A stretch of DNA of 58,796 bases from Candidatus Zhuqueibacterota bacterium (GTDB lineage Bacteria; Zhuqueibacterota; Zhuqueibacteria; Thermofontimicrobiales; Thiofontviventaceae), in contig JAFGDW010000130.1 of NCBI GenBank assembly GCA_016931935.1, positions 1 to 58,796 on the forward strand, read 5' to 3'. The notes beneath the pieces were generated by a model, which saw only the letters and a list, made by a program, of their open reading frames with translations, was not told the DNA's origin and did not search any database. Of the stretch, positions 1 to 8,180 are shown piece after piece; positions within the stretch are counted from its first letter, which is position 1; each line of letters starts with the position of its first letter. Made by a program: the position numbers and the translations under genes.

Positions 1-184
1 AAGCGGCGGCGCCTGCCTGGGCGCGGCTGTCCCATTGCGCCGTATGCGAGCCGGCCGGTTTGTGTTCATCCAGCAGCGCGGCGATGAGCTGGCCGCGAAT
101 GTTGTAAATGGTCAGGCTGACATGGCCGGGGTGCGGCAGGTCATAACGGATGGTGGTTGATGGATTGAACGGGTTGGGAAAGTT
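1..184 (-). repeat. Near-identical copy of sorting-domain coding DNA (partner 5471-5654)
   Basis: Bases 1-184 match 5471-5654 in the same orientation with five mismatches (at 68, 111, 170, 172 and 180). Both copies encode the same part of a type A sorting domain in the same frame. Similarity stops abruptly at the start of the domain (base 185) and continues off the left edge. This suggests recent duplication or gene conversion restricted to the sorting cassette. Confidence 0.9.
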
Positions 185-1501
185 GGATAATGCAAATTTT
201 CTGGGGATGGCAATATCCGCGCCGGTTTCCTGGCGTCCCTTTTTCGGGCCGTCCACGCCAAGTTCTTCGGCGGCAAGATTAGCATAGGGCGTATCCGGAT
301 ATTTTTTCAATATCTCTTCCAACAGCTTGGCTGCTTTGTCCGGATTGTTTTTGAAATCGGTGAAGATCATGGCTTTCTGATAAAGCGCGTCGGCTTTGTC
401 CATATCTTTGTCCGCGTTGTCCGCCAGTTTATCGATGTAATTCAGGGCTTTATCATAATCATTGGTGCGCATGGCCACGGTTATGTACAATCGTTCCACG
501 TCAGGAGCAACCGGTTTGAATTTATCGTTCGCTATCGTTTCATCGATTAATTGCTCGGCCTGTTTGGGTTGTCCCATTGCGCACAACAGATGCACGATTT
601 GCGACAGGGCGTTGGCTGATGCTGGTGTACCTGCGTATGTATTTACAACATCACGGAATTCACTGATGCACGCCTGCAAGGTATCGGCTTTCGCGGCATA
701 ATCTAACCGCGATGCGTCCGGGGATGTGAGCGCATTGCGTGTATTGACGTAATGATAGTACGCCTGCGCATACGCCGCGCGGGCCGGATCGCTTTCGAAT
801 TGCGGGCTGACCGGATTGCTTGATGAAGACGACGCCGCTATTTTCCGATCGGCCGAAGACGACGGCTTGGCCAATCCGCAGGCATACCAGTCGTCCCAGT
901 CAACCGAATTGTAATTATCGGTAATTGTCGAGCCCTCGGGCATGCCGCTGAATATCGGGCAGTTGACGCAATCGCCGCTCAACAGATCCACGTTATTACT
1001 GGCAGCCAGGGATTCCACATCCTTGTTGTTGCTGCAAAAGAACGGCATTGTCAAGGGAATGGTGTTGCCGTAAAAGGCATACAGGCCGGTAGCGCAGTCG
1101 ACAAAGGAATTGTTCTGCGAATTAACAATACTGGCATTGGTGGTGTACATGCCATACGACCCGCCGTACATATAAACGTTTTGGATTTGACAATCGTAAA
1201 TATTGTTGAGTGACAGCATGCCTGTCCCGATATCCAGGTCTTCCAGATAACAATTATGGGTGGAACCGAGCACGTTCACCGAATTGACCTGGAAGCCACA
1301 CAGCCTGCTTGTATGCACATTATCGAACCGGACATAGCCATTGATTTCCGGCATGCCATAGCCAAAAATATCCACTTTGGTTTTCATGGTAACGTTTTCG
1401 TTGTAGGTTCCCGACATGACGCGGATGACTTCATAATAGATGGCTTCATCGCTATGATTCACTGCCTGCTGGATGGTGGAAAATTGGCCGCGGATGGGGG
1501 G
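1..1501 (-). pseudogene. C-terminal continuation of the M4 protease gene: beta-helix, TPR-like region and type A sorting domain (out of frame, partial)
   Basis: Reading the minus strand from 1495 in the other frame gives a continuous protein to the window edge. It begins IRGQFSTIQQAVNHSDEA, typical of the first coil of a pectate-lyase-like parallel beta-helix, and continues with N/V/Y-rich beta-helix coils to about 960. A TPR-like helical stretch follows (ADKDMDKADALYQKAM, then LLEEILKKYPDTPYANLA) at about 250-450. The end is a type A sorting domain (NFPNPFNPSTTIRYDLP, about 130-185) whose last residues lie beyond base 1. It has no start of its own and would be expressed only if the C-run frameshift is a sequencing error or is bypassed. 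Bases 1-184 nearly match 5471-5654. Confidence 0.72.
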
Positions 1502-3003
1502 CCGCCTGATGTTCGCAGTGAGATGTCGGGCAAGAACGACGTGTTGTCCCCCTGCCTGATTATATGACCACTGCCTTCGCAATTGATATTGAAGCCGTTA
1601 AGATCGATTGTAGCGCCGTCAGATATTGTGAGTACTATGCCGTCTGGTACAGTGACGTTATCCGTTAGAGTATGCCCATCTGTCCAGAATTCATCTGCAC
1701 ATACAGTACCTTCGGTTGTTTGCCCGCTATACAAACCATGAAAGCCAAAATGTGATATAATTGTACATAAATGAGCGCCATTATATATATTTTGGTCTGC
1801 CGTAATGAATGCAGCAGCAGCATCCTGGAAACCCGGAGAAGTTCCCCAGATATAGTGACTCTCAAGGAAAAGCTCGTCAGTAATATCCCTGCCGATGTCC
1901 TCCCATATCTTCATTAATGCTGATGCCCAAATTTGACCATCATTATGAACCCAAAAGCTACCATTTATTGGTAGCTGGCTGTAGTGCCAATCCAAATCAC
2001 ATTCTCTCCCTTCCCAGCAGGGATTATGCCCCACCCAATTAAAAACATCGCCCCAGCGAAAATCATTTGTATATCGAGAGTAAGAAGCTGCCCAATAATC
2101 GGAACAACCTTCCATCAATGAAGCTGTTTCATCTAAATAAACCATCGAACTGTCAAAATTTTCCTGAAATGAATGGGCATGTTCATGCCATATGACATCT
2201 GCGTCCTCGGCATCATCAACACAACCATCACCAAAAGCGACATAATTCTGAGAAGGCATATAGTGCGAATTATCCGCACCATTTAATCCATGAGGATCAG
2301 CCTTGAATTGATGTTGGCTTGGTTCATCATAACCCAACTCAATTAAGCGGCGTGTTGACTTATCAATATGGTAATATACCATAACAGCTTCAAATTCCTG
2401 TTCACTGCGCGTAAAATTAAATCCGTTTTTATCTGTTAATTCCGGGAATATATCATTGGGAGTTTCTTCACCAAGTATTTTACCTTTCACATTTAAATAC
2501 TTTTTCGCTATTATAATCGCTTCATTTTTGGTTATTTGGGGATCCGTTGTATTTATCGATAAATTATACCTATAATTATTCGAAACAAATTTTACGACAT
2601 TTGATTTGTTTAAGGTAATTGTGCTGTTCGATGCATATACGGGAATTCCCTTAATATGCTGCAGGTATTTAATATGAGTACCACCCTTTGATTTCTTTAT
2701 TTTATTTATCTTTACTGTACTTAACTTATTATCAGTCCCCAGTTTTTTATGATTCGTTTGTAAATAACTCAGAGCAATCTCCCTGGGATTATTAGAATCA
2801 ATTTTAAAATTTTCATTATAAAGATAGCGATAGATACTACTTTTCTTTGTTAATTTTCCATTTGCCTTCTTTATATTTTCTTCTTTTTTTAAATTCTTCT
2901 TTTCTAAATGTGCGTTTCCAGCATTCCGATCACTGGCAAAAATGTAGCTACTAGCTGTACAGATCGAACTAATTAAAACCAGTTTAAAAAACAAGTTTCG
3001 CAT
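1459..3003 (-). CDS. Secreted M4-type (thermolysin-like) zinc metalloprotease, N-terminal part of a frameshifted gene
   Basis: Starts at ATG 3003 with a good ribosome binding site (AGGAG, 6 nt upstream). Residues 1-23 are a signal peptide. Residues about 40-200 look like the FTP/PepSY propeptide of M4 proteases. The zinc site HEHAH lies near residue 273, and a downstream E in MEGCSDYWA fits the third zinc ligand, so this is a gluzincin of the M4 type, probably exported. The frame closes at 1459, just after a six-C run (minus strand) at 1496-1501. One extra C would join it in frame to the beta-helix and sorting domain encoded by 1-1495. The protease half is visibly AT-rich, while the downstream half is closer to balanced. 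Catalytic class is fairly sure; substrate is unknown. Confidence 0.8.
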   Translation of the reverse strand: MRNLFFKLVLISSICTASSYIFASDRNAGNAHLEKKNLKKEENIKKANGKLTKKSSIYRYLYNENFKIDSNNPREIALSYLQTNHKKLGTDNKLSTVKINKIKKSKGGTHIKYLQHIKGIPVYASNSTITLNKSNVVKFVSNNYRYNLSINTTDPQITKNEAIIIAKKYLNVKGKILGEETPNDIFPELTDKNGFNFTRSEQEFEAVMVYYHIDKSTRRLIELGYDEPSQHQFKADPHGLNGADNSHYMPSQNYVAFGDGCVDDAEDADVIWHEHAHSFQENFDSSMVYLDETASLMEGCSDYWAASYSRYTNDFRWGDVFNWVGHNPCWEGRECDLDWHYSQLPINGSFWVHNDGQIWASALMKIWEDIGRDITDELFLESHYIWGTSPGFQDAAAAFITADQNIYNGAHLCTIISHFGFHGLYSGQTTEGTVCADEFWTDGHTLTDNVTVPDGIVLTISDGATIDLNGFNINCEGSGHIIRQGDNTSFLPDISLRTSGGPPSAANFPPSSRQ

Positions 3004-3115
3004 TGTTTGCTCCTTATAATTTTAAAAGGTTTAATCGGTTTGGCATTCTTTGGCTTCGCGGTATCGACTATTTAAGTAAGACAATCAAAGGCACCACCTC
3101 CTTATAAAATAAAAT

Positions 3116-4561
3116 TTAGTTTAATAATAATACTTTTCTTACTTCTGTCGAGCGTGACGTTTTTATATGAAAAAAATAAATTCCGGACGAGATATTTGAT
3201 GGGTTCCAATTAACAGAATGAACGCCTTGTTCCTGTAAACCACTATACAGGTTCTCCACCAATCTGCCAGTTATATCATAAATAGAAATGTTAATATTAT
3301 CATTTTCCAATAAACGGTATGTAAGGATTGTTGATTTAATGAATGGATTCGGATAATTGTAACTGACGATAATATTGGGACTTCCATCATCAATATCTGT
3401 TTCACGGTCATATTTCAACAACGTTTTATTTGAACAAAAGATGTAACCAACTGTGCCGTTTTCTACAAAACACATATTCACTAAATGTTCATCTGTTCCT
3501 GATTCTACTTTTTCCCAATTCTCTCCCCCGTCGTTCGTTTTAAAAATAAAGCCATAATAACCAATGGCCCAACCGTGATTTTTATCGATAAATTCAATAT
3601 CAGTTAACGTCGGGCCGTAGAGATGATGAGTTACCCATGTAATGCCGCCATCATTGGTTACTTGAATTTTAGCGGCTCCTCTCATATTACCACCCACAAT
3701 TACTCCATTTAATGAATCAACGAATTCGATATCGTGTATCAGATACGCCTGCGCCATCCGGATGTGCCAGGTTTTGCCACCATCGGTAGTATTCAATAGA
3801 ATTCCCGTATCAGTGTAATGCATATTTATGCCTGAGGCCCACCCATTATCTTCATTAAAAAAGTAGAATTTTGTAATGTAAAAAACAGCATTTGTATCAA
3901 CTCGTACAGGGAGCCAGCTATAGCCGCCATCCGTTGTCTGATAAATAGCATCTATTGCTCCGGCAAAGCCATTTAATGTGTCTAAATAGGTAATTGCTGT
4001 AAAATTTGGAACAGCGATTTCTCTCCAGGTATTCCCGCCATTATTTGTTTTCAATACATAATGTTTTCTCGGTTTATTAAATGTTTCAACTTTAACGAAT
4101 CCATTAAGACGATCAAAAAAATTAATTATTGTTAAATATGCCAACTCTCCTTTTCTGCTTACTCGCCAGTTTCTGCCACCATTTGTCGTTTGCCATATCC
4201 TGCCGGAATCAGGCCAATTGGAAGTAAGCCAACCATTATTCTCATCAAGAAAAATACCATTCATGCTCGAAACTTCATTTGACGTCTCAAAAATAGGAAC
4301 AATAGATTTCCACTCTTGAGCAAGTATCAATGAAGTGCAAAATAGAACATTTATCACTAGATAACATATTGTGATGTAAGGTAGTTTGATGATACTTTTT
4401 TTACATATTTTAAATCTTACTTTAAGCATAGTCGCTTTCTTACATTTGTTGAATGTGACGTTTTTATACCAACCTGTCCGTTGCTTTTGTTTTTCAACCC
4501 ACGTAAAGACCAAAAGATATAAACTATTTAATATGATGATATAGGTGCGTATATTTTTCAA
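3116..4561 (-). CDS. Secreted YCF48/Asp-box beta-propeller protein with type A sorting domain
   Basis: The body (residues about 85-400 of the long form) has repeats such as TNGGRNWR, TTDGGYSW, TTDGGKTWH, NDGGITW and TNDGGENW, diagnostic of Ycf48/Hcf136 and BNR-like propellers. The end (NYPNPFIKSTILTYRL to VRKVLLLN) is a type A sorting domain, so the product should be exported and anchored or released by a type IX-like system. Start is uncertain. A TTG at 4561 has a good AAGGAAG site but precedes two hydrophobic stretches. ATG 4429 would place a normal signal peptide (KLPYITICYLVINVLFC, cleavage after LILA) near the N terminus and give 437 residues. Function unknown beyond a surface propeller. 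AT-rich like the neighbouring protease half. Confidence 0.85.
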   Translation of the reverse strand: MKNIRTYIIILNSLYLLVFTWVEKQKQRTGWYKNVTFNKCKKATMLKVRFKICKKSIIKLPYITICYLVINVLFCTSLILAQEWKSIVPIFETSNEVSSMNGIFLDENNGWLTSNWPDSGRIWQTTNGGRNWRVSRKGELAYLTIINFFDRLNGFVKVETFNKPRKHYVLKTNNGGNTWREIAVPNFTAITYLDTLNGFAGAIDAIYQTTDGGYSWLPVRVDTNAVFYITKFYFFNEDNGWASGINMHYTDTGILLNTTDGGKTWHIRMAQAYLIHDIEFVDSLNGVIVGGNMRGAAKIQVTNDGGITWVTHHLYGPTLTDIEFIDKNHGWAIGYYGFIFKTNDGGENWEKVESGTDEHLVNMCFVENGTVGYIFCSNKTLLKYDRETDIDDGSPNIIVSYNYPNPFIKSTILTYRLLENDNINISIYDITGRLVENLYSGLQEQGVHSVNWNPSNISSGIYFFHIKTSRSTEVRKVLLLN

Positions 4562-4594
4562 AACTACTTCCTTTTCAGTGTTATTAAGAATCCT

Positions 4595-5053
4595 TTATTC
4601 TATTGGTTCAATATTTTTTAAACTGAGATATATACAAGGTTTTAACTGAGCTTTTGGATTTTCAAAAATTTCATAATAAATCCACGAATAATTTCCAGCT
4701 ACAATATTTTTAATATCAATAGCGGTGCCTGTAAAATAATAGAAGAGTCCACTACGGCTATACAAATAGTCATATGTTGACATTGTATCATTTTCAAAAA
4801 TGATATTTATTTCAGCTAATGACTTGCTATCAAACTGAAGCGTATCGAATTCCGGTATTTCGATATCGCGCCAGAATGTCTTTTGAAGTAATTCCAGATC
4901 AGGTATAAGTGTATCATTATTAAAACTGTACACCTCGAATGTGAGCGCATTTAATTTTGCCCGTTTTAATGCTTTCTTTAAAGTTTCGTTTTCATCCTGT
5001 TTATTATTGCCAAGAAATGTATCGCAGTAAGCTAACATTAGGATAGAAAACAT
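4595..5053 (-). CDS. Small exported hypothetical protein; signal peptide interrupted by a TAA at codon 3 of the likely original start
   Basis: The 152-residue frame opens at ATG 5053 with hydrophobic MFSILMLAYC and then a soluble, acidic, aromatic-rich domain that I do not recognise. The best start signal lies further upstream: GGAG at 5077-5080, five bases before ATG 5071. From there the frame reads M-K-stop-Y-V-I-M-F-S-I-L-M-L-A-Y-C, an otherwise normal signal peptide or lipoprotein leader with TAA at 5063-5065. Either the gene carries a nonsense mutation or translation restarts at 5053 with a shortened leader. It lies 33 bp upstream of the propeller gene, same strand. Confidence 0.5.
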   Translation of the reverse strand: MFSILMLAYCDTFLGNNKQDENETLKKALKRAKLNALTFEVYSFNNDTLIPDLELLQKTFWRDIEIPEFDTLQFDSKSLAEINIIFENDTMSTYDYLYSRSGLFYYFTGTAIDIKNIVAGNYSWIYYEIFENPKAQLKPCIYLSLKNIEPIE

Positions 5054-5384
5054 TATTACATATTATTTCATAATATCTCCTTTCACCTTCCCAAATTATA
5101 CTATTTGTAAAATGCCTAACAAAATATGGCGAGGAAAAGTAAATGCTGCCCCCCCCGCACAACCAGCGCGGGCGAAGGTTTAGGAGTGAGACGAGACGTG
5201 AGAGAAGCGCGGACAAATCATTCATAAAATGAAATTGTCAATGGTTGGTTATTACGGAATAAAAAATATTTTGTGAGAAAGTCAAGTAAATTTTTTCAAG
5301 CGTAAAAAAATACCAACCCATTTCGGCAGGATAGCAGCCGCCCATTGTTAAAATAGCCGCGGGCGACTGTTGGTGGAACGTGCG
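5054..5384. other. Non-coding gap between two surface-protein genes
   Basis: No convincing gene. It contains an eight-C run near 5149-5156 and a GC-rich patch (about 5145-5215) embedded in AT-rich sequence. A short minus-strand reading frame at 5004-5225 has low-complexity content, no ribosome site and no recognisable motif, so I do not call it. Confidence 0.5.
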
Positions 5385-7778
5385 TTATTTCACCACCACC
5401 ATTTTCCGTGTCAACACCTGCTCCACACCGTCGTCGCCGGTAAATGTCAATCTACAATAATACACGCCCGAAGCGGCGGCGCCTGCCTGGGCGCGGCTGT
5501 CCCATTGCGCCGTATGCGAGCCGGCCGGTTTGTGTTCGTCCAGCAGCGCGGCGATGAGCTGGCCGCGAATGTTGTAAATGTTCAGGCTGACATGGCCGGG
5601 GTGCGGCAGGTCATAACGGATGGTGGTTGATGGATTGAATGGATTGGGATAGTTATTCAGCAAATGAAAATCCTGAAAACTGGATTTTGTATCTGTTTGA
5701 GTAATTTTGTTCCCGTCCCAATCGATGCCTGTCGTGTAGTCGCGTTTGAAAAGTCCGTTATCAGTGGCCACATAAATAATGTATGGTCGATCAGTTGAAT
5801 ATGCAAGCTGATAAAGATTTAATGTGGGCAGATTACCATTGAGGTCTTCCCACGAATAGCCATTGTCCGGACTATAAATTAGTCCCGTTCCCGGGTAAAT
5901 AAAAAATAATGACTGATGATCCGGTGCAAGTATCAATTGACCGAATTCTTCATTAACCGCCCAATCCTGCCAATATCGGGGATATTCGTTCAATTCAAGC
6001 TGAGTAATCGACCATGTCATTCCCCGATCATTGCTGCGATAATACTGACCGGTTTCTGAGTTAATTACGTAACAGGTATCACCGTTTACACACCAGAAAT
6101 CTGCTGATACACTATCTGGCAGTGTGACAGAACAAATCGTATCATTAGTTGTCACATCAAATGCTATAAGTGCCGGACGCGACAGAATTTCCGCATCATA
6201 GTTTTTATAAGAAAGCCATAATCGGTGGTTATCAAATACTGCCTTTATTGAGCGGACACTCCCTTCTTCCGGTTGGCGGATGTTCCAGGAAATACCGGTA
6301 TCATACGTTTCGATACTAGTAATTCCACGATAATCATCCAGACTGTGGCTATCGAAATGTATTATCGCATGTTCCGGCGTCGACGGATCAACTGCAACAT
6401 GAACTGTGCGTCCGTACCAATCGTAATAAGCGACCGGAATTGAAAACGGATCAATACTGTACCAGGAATTGCCAAAATTTGAGCTTGTCATTATTTGGAA
6501 ACCAGCAGCGTACAAATACTGAGAATGATCGCGGCATGCCTGAAGCAGTCCGGGAAGCACATAGGAGGTTTGGACCGTGCAGTTCCAGGTGTCGCCGTCA
6601 TCATCACTCGTCCATATCCCGCCTTTATGGATGGACAGACAAATCCGCTCAATGCCGTCGTTATTTAAAATCTGTACGCCAGTAATATTGCTACGGTAAA
6701 TTCCATTACTGCTGTTTTCCCACGTACGGCCTCGGTTTGTGGTTTTGAATATCCCGCTTTCGGTAGCGACAAGCAGTTCGCTTTCTTGCCATCGGGCCGC
6801 ATCAATCGCCGTTATATCGCCGCCGAACTGGCCAATCAGCAATAGTTCATCTGATTCCAGGCGATACAGATGCAATTCGCTGGCGGTATTATAATCGACA
6901 CCCTGTGATACGCCGAAAAACAAATCGTTGTCATGTTCAGCCAACGCTGTTACAGACTTCAGATTTGGCAATTTTATCCACGTTTGCCAGTCATTTTTAC
7001 TTTTAAAAATGCCACCATTGTATTCGCCTAATGGATGAAGATCAACATATTCGGCAAATGCATAGCATATACTGTCAGTTGCTGAAGGGTATAAATAGGC
7101 CATGCTCTCCGAGTATGGAGATATCAAATCTGTGACCTGCTGCCATTGTGTCAAACTATCATTGATTGTTCGGTAAATTTTTGTTTTTTCACTGCGAAAC
7201 ATACAATTATGATAATGAATTATGTTTCCTCGTTTTTTAAATGGCAGAATATATGAATTGGGAGAAGAATAATAGTCTGCTTCCGTACCTTTCCACGCTT
7301 GCCATGATTGACCGGCATCAAAACTGATCTGCCATGGCCTTTGCGCTTGTTGATCGGTTTGGACTGCGCTTTTATCAGTAAAGTTCGTAAACGCGGCAAT
7401 GATACTGTCAGTGAGAACAGCGACATGCCATGTCGGTGATTCAATTGAAATTTGCCAATGATTACCGGAATCGTAGCTTATAAATAAGCCCTGCTGGGAA
7501 GCGACTGCCACGACACCTCCGGAACTTAAGGATATTTCATATACCGGATTTCCCTGACCGATTTCGCCAATTGGCTGCCAATGGTCAGCTCGGTCATCAC
7601 TTACATAAGCGCCGCCCTGAAGTACACCGCAAAACAATTTATCCGGATTATCAGGCATGCTTTTCATGCAGGTGATCCAGCCACCGGCAGGGCCGATTTC
7701 TACCCATTGTGAATAAACCGTAGATGTTAAATGGAAAAAAATTACAAAACTAATGGCACAAATTAAACGATTTTTCAT
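5385..7778 (-). CDS. Secreted Asp-box (BNR/sialidase-like) beta-propeller protein with type A sorting domain
   Basis: Starts at ATG 7778 behind GGGGA. Residues 1-23 are a signal peptide. About ten Asp-box-like repeats follow (SDDRADHWQ, SYDSGNHWQ, SFDAGQSWQ, TTNRGRTWE, SDDDGDTWN, SNDRGMTWS, SPDNGYSWE), the fold seen in sialidase-type and VPS10-type propellers. No sialidase FRIP or catalytic set is evident, so a binding or structural role is more likely than hydrolysis. The C-terminal ~85 residues (NYPNPFNPSTTIRYDLP to RKMVVVK) are a type A sorting domain whose DNA nearly matches that at 1-184. Probably exported across the outer membrane. Confidence 0.87.
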   Translation of the reverse strand: MKNRLICAISFVIFFHLTSTVYSQWVEIGPAGGWITCMKSMPDNPDKLFCGVLQGGAYVSDDRADHWQPIGEIGQGNPVYEISLSSGGVVAVASQQGLFISYDSGNHWQISIESPTWHVAVLTDSIIAAFTNFTDKSAVQTDQQAQRPWQISFDAGQSWQAWKGTEADYYSSPNSYILPFKKRGNIIHYHNCMFRSEKTKIYRTINDSLTQWQQVTDLISPYSESMAYLYPSATDSICYAFAEYVDLHPLGEYNGGIFKSKNDWQTWIKLPNLKSVTALAEHDNDLFFGVSQGVDYNTASELHLYRLESDELLLIGQFGGDITAIDAARWQESELLVATESGIFKTTNRGRTWENSSNGIYRSNITGVQILNNDGIERICLSIHKGGIWTSDDDGDTWNCTVQTSYVLPGLLQACRDHSQYLYAAGFQIMTSSNFGNSWYSIDPFSIPVAYYDWYGRTVHVAVDPSTPEHAIIHFDSHSLDDYRGITSIETYDTGISWNIRQPEEGSVRSIKAVFDNHRLWLSYKNYDAEILSRPALIAFDVTTNDTICSVTLPDSVSADFWCVNGDTCYVINSETGQYYRSNDRGMTWSITQLELNEYPRYWQDWAVNEEFGQLILAPDHQSLFFIYPGTGLIYSPDNGYSWEDLNGNLPTLNLYQLAYSTDRPYIIYVATDNGLFKRDYTTGIDWDGNKITQTDTKSSFQDFHLLNNYPNPFNPSTTIRYDLPHPGHVSLNIYNIRGQLIAALLDEHKPAGSHTAQWDSRAQAGAAASGVYYCRLTFTGDDGVEQVLTRKMVVVK
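5471..5654 (-). repeat. Partner copy of the sorting-domain DNA repeat (1-184)
   Basis: Second copy of the ~184-bp near-identical sequence, here inside the end of the propeller gene. It differs from 1-184 at five positions and ends at the first codons of the sorting domain. Confidence 0.9.
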
Positions 7779-7904
7779 AATGTCCCCAATTTTGATGTTT
7801 CAATAGTATTACTACTGAAATCTTGCATTTTTTATGCAAAATATTTGATGCCATGAATTACCAAACCGAATATGATATTAATGTTAAGTTTTGGATGTTG
7901 AATT

Positions 7905-7965
7905 TTGAGTAAAATAACTTCATTCAACATTCAACACTCAAAATTTAAAACTACGGCTTTTCCGC
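7905..7965. repeat. Imperfect inverted repeat sharing ATGTTGAATTTTGAG with 21505-21573
   Basis: The 402-bp gap 7779-8180 has no gene. It holds an AT-rich hairpin-forming stretch in which ATGTTGAATTTTGAG (7905-7919) faces several reverse-complement fragments (ATTCAACATTCAACACTC). The same 15-mer begins another inverted repeat upstream of the sigma-factor gene at about 21505. Probably a dispersed intergenic repeat family. Confidence 0.5.
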
Positions 7966-8120
7966 ACTGGGGAATAGATGTGAAACAGTGATATGATGGA
8001 TTAATATACACAAATCCATAAAAAGTGTATAGTCATTTTCACTTTCACTTCATACTGGCATAATATTTTTACCTGACTATAAAAACAAATACACGCCATT
8101 CTCGGATAAATTTCATAAAA

Positions 8121-8151
8121 GCAAGAGCGGGTGAGCCATACCCGCTCTCGC
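8121..8151 (-). terminator. Hairpin terminator downstream of the VIT/VWA gene
   Basis: GAGCGGGT (8125-8132) pairs with ACCCGCTC (8140-8147) across a 7-nt loop. The stem extends to about 12 bp with one mismatch. It lies 30 bp beyond the stop at 8181, and minus-strand transcription continues into CTTTTATG, a weak T tract. Confidence 0.65.
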
Positions 8152-8180
8152 TGGTTGGGGTGGTATAGTGAGGAGTGGTC

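Noticed and set aside
5004..5225. 73-residue minus-strand reading frame
   Set aside because: It overlaps the small exported protein gene, has no ribosome site and no recognisable sequence, and spans an eight-C run.
5385..7778. Calling the Asp-box propeller a sialidase
   Set aside because: Asp-boxes are present, but no FRIP motif or catalytic Arg triad could be seen.
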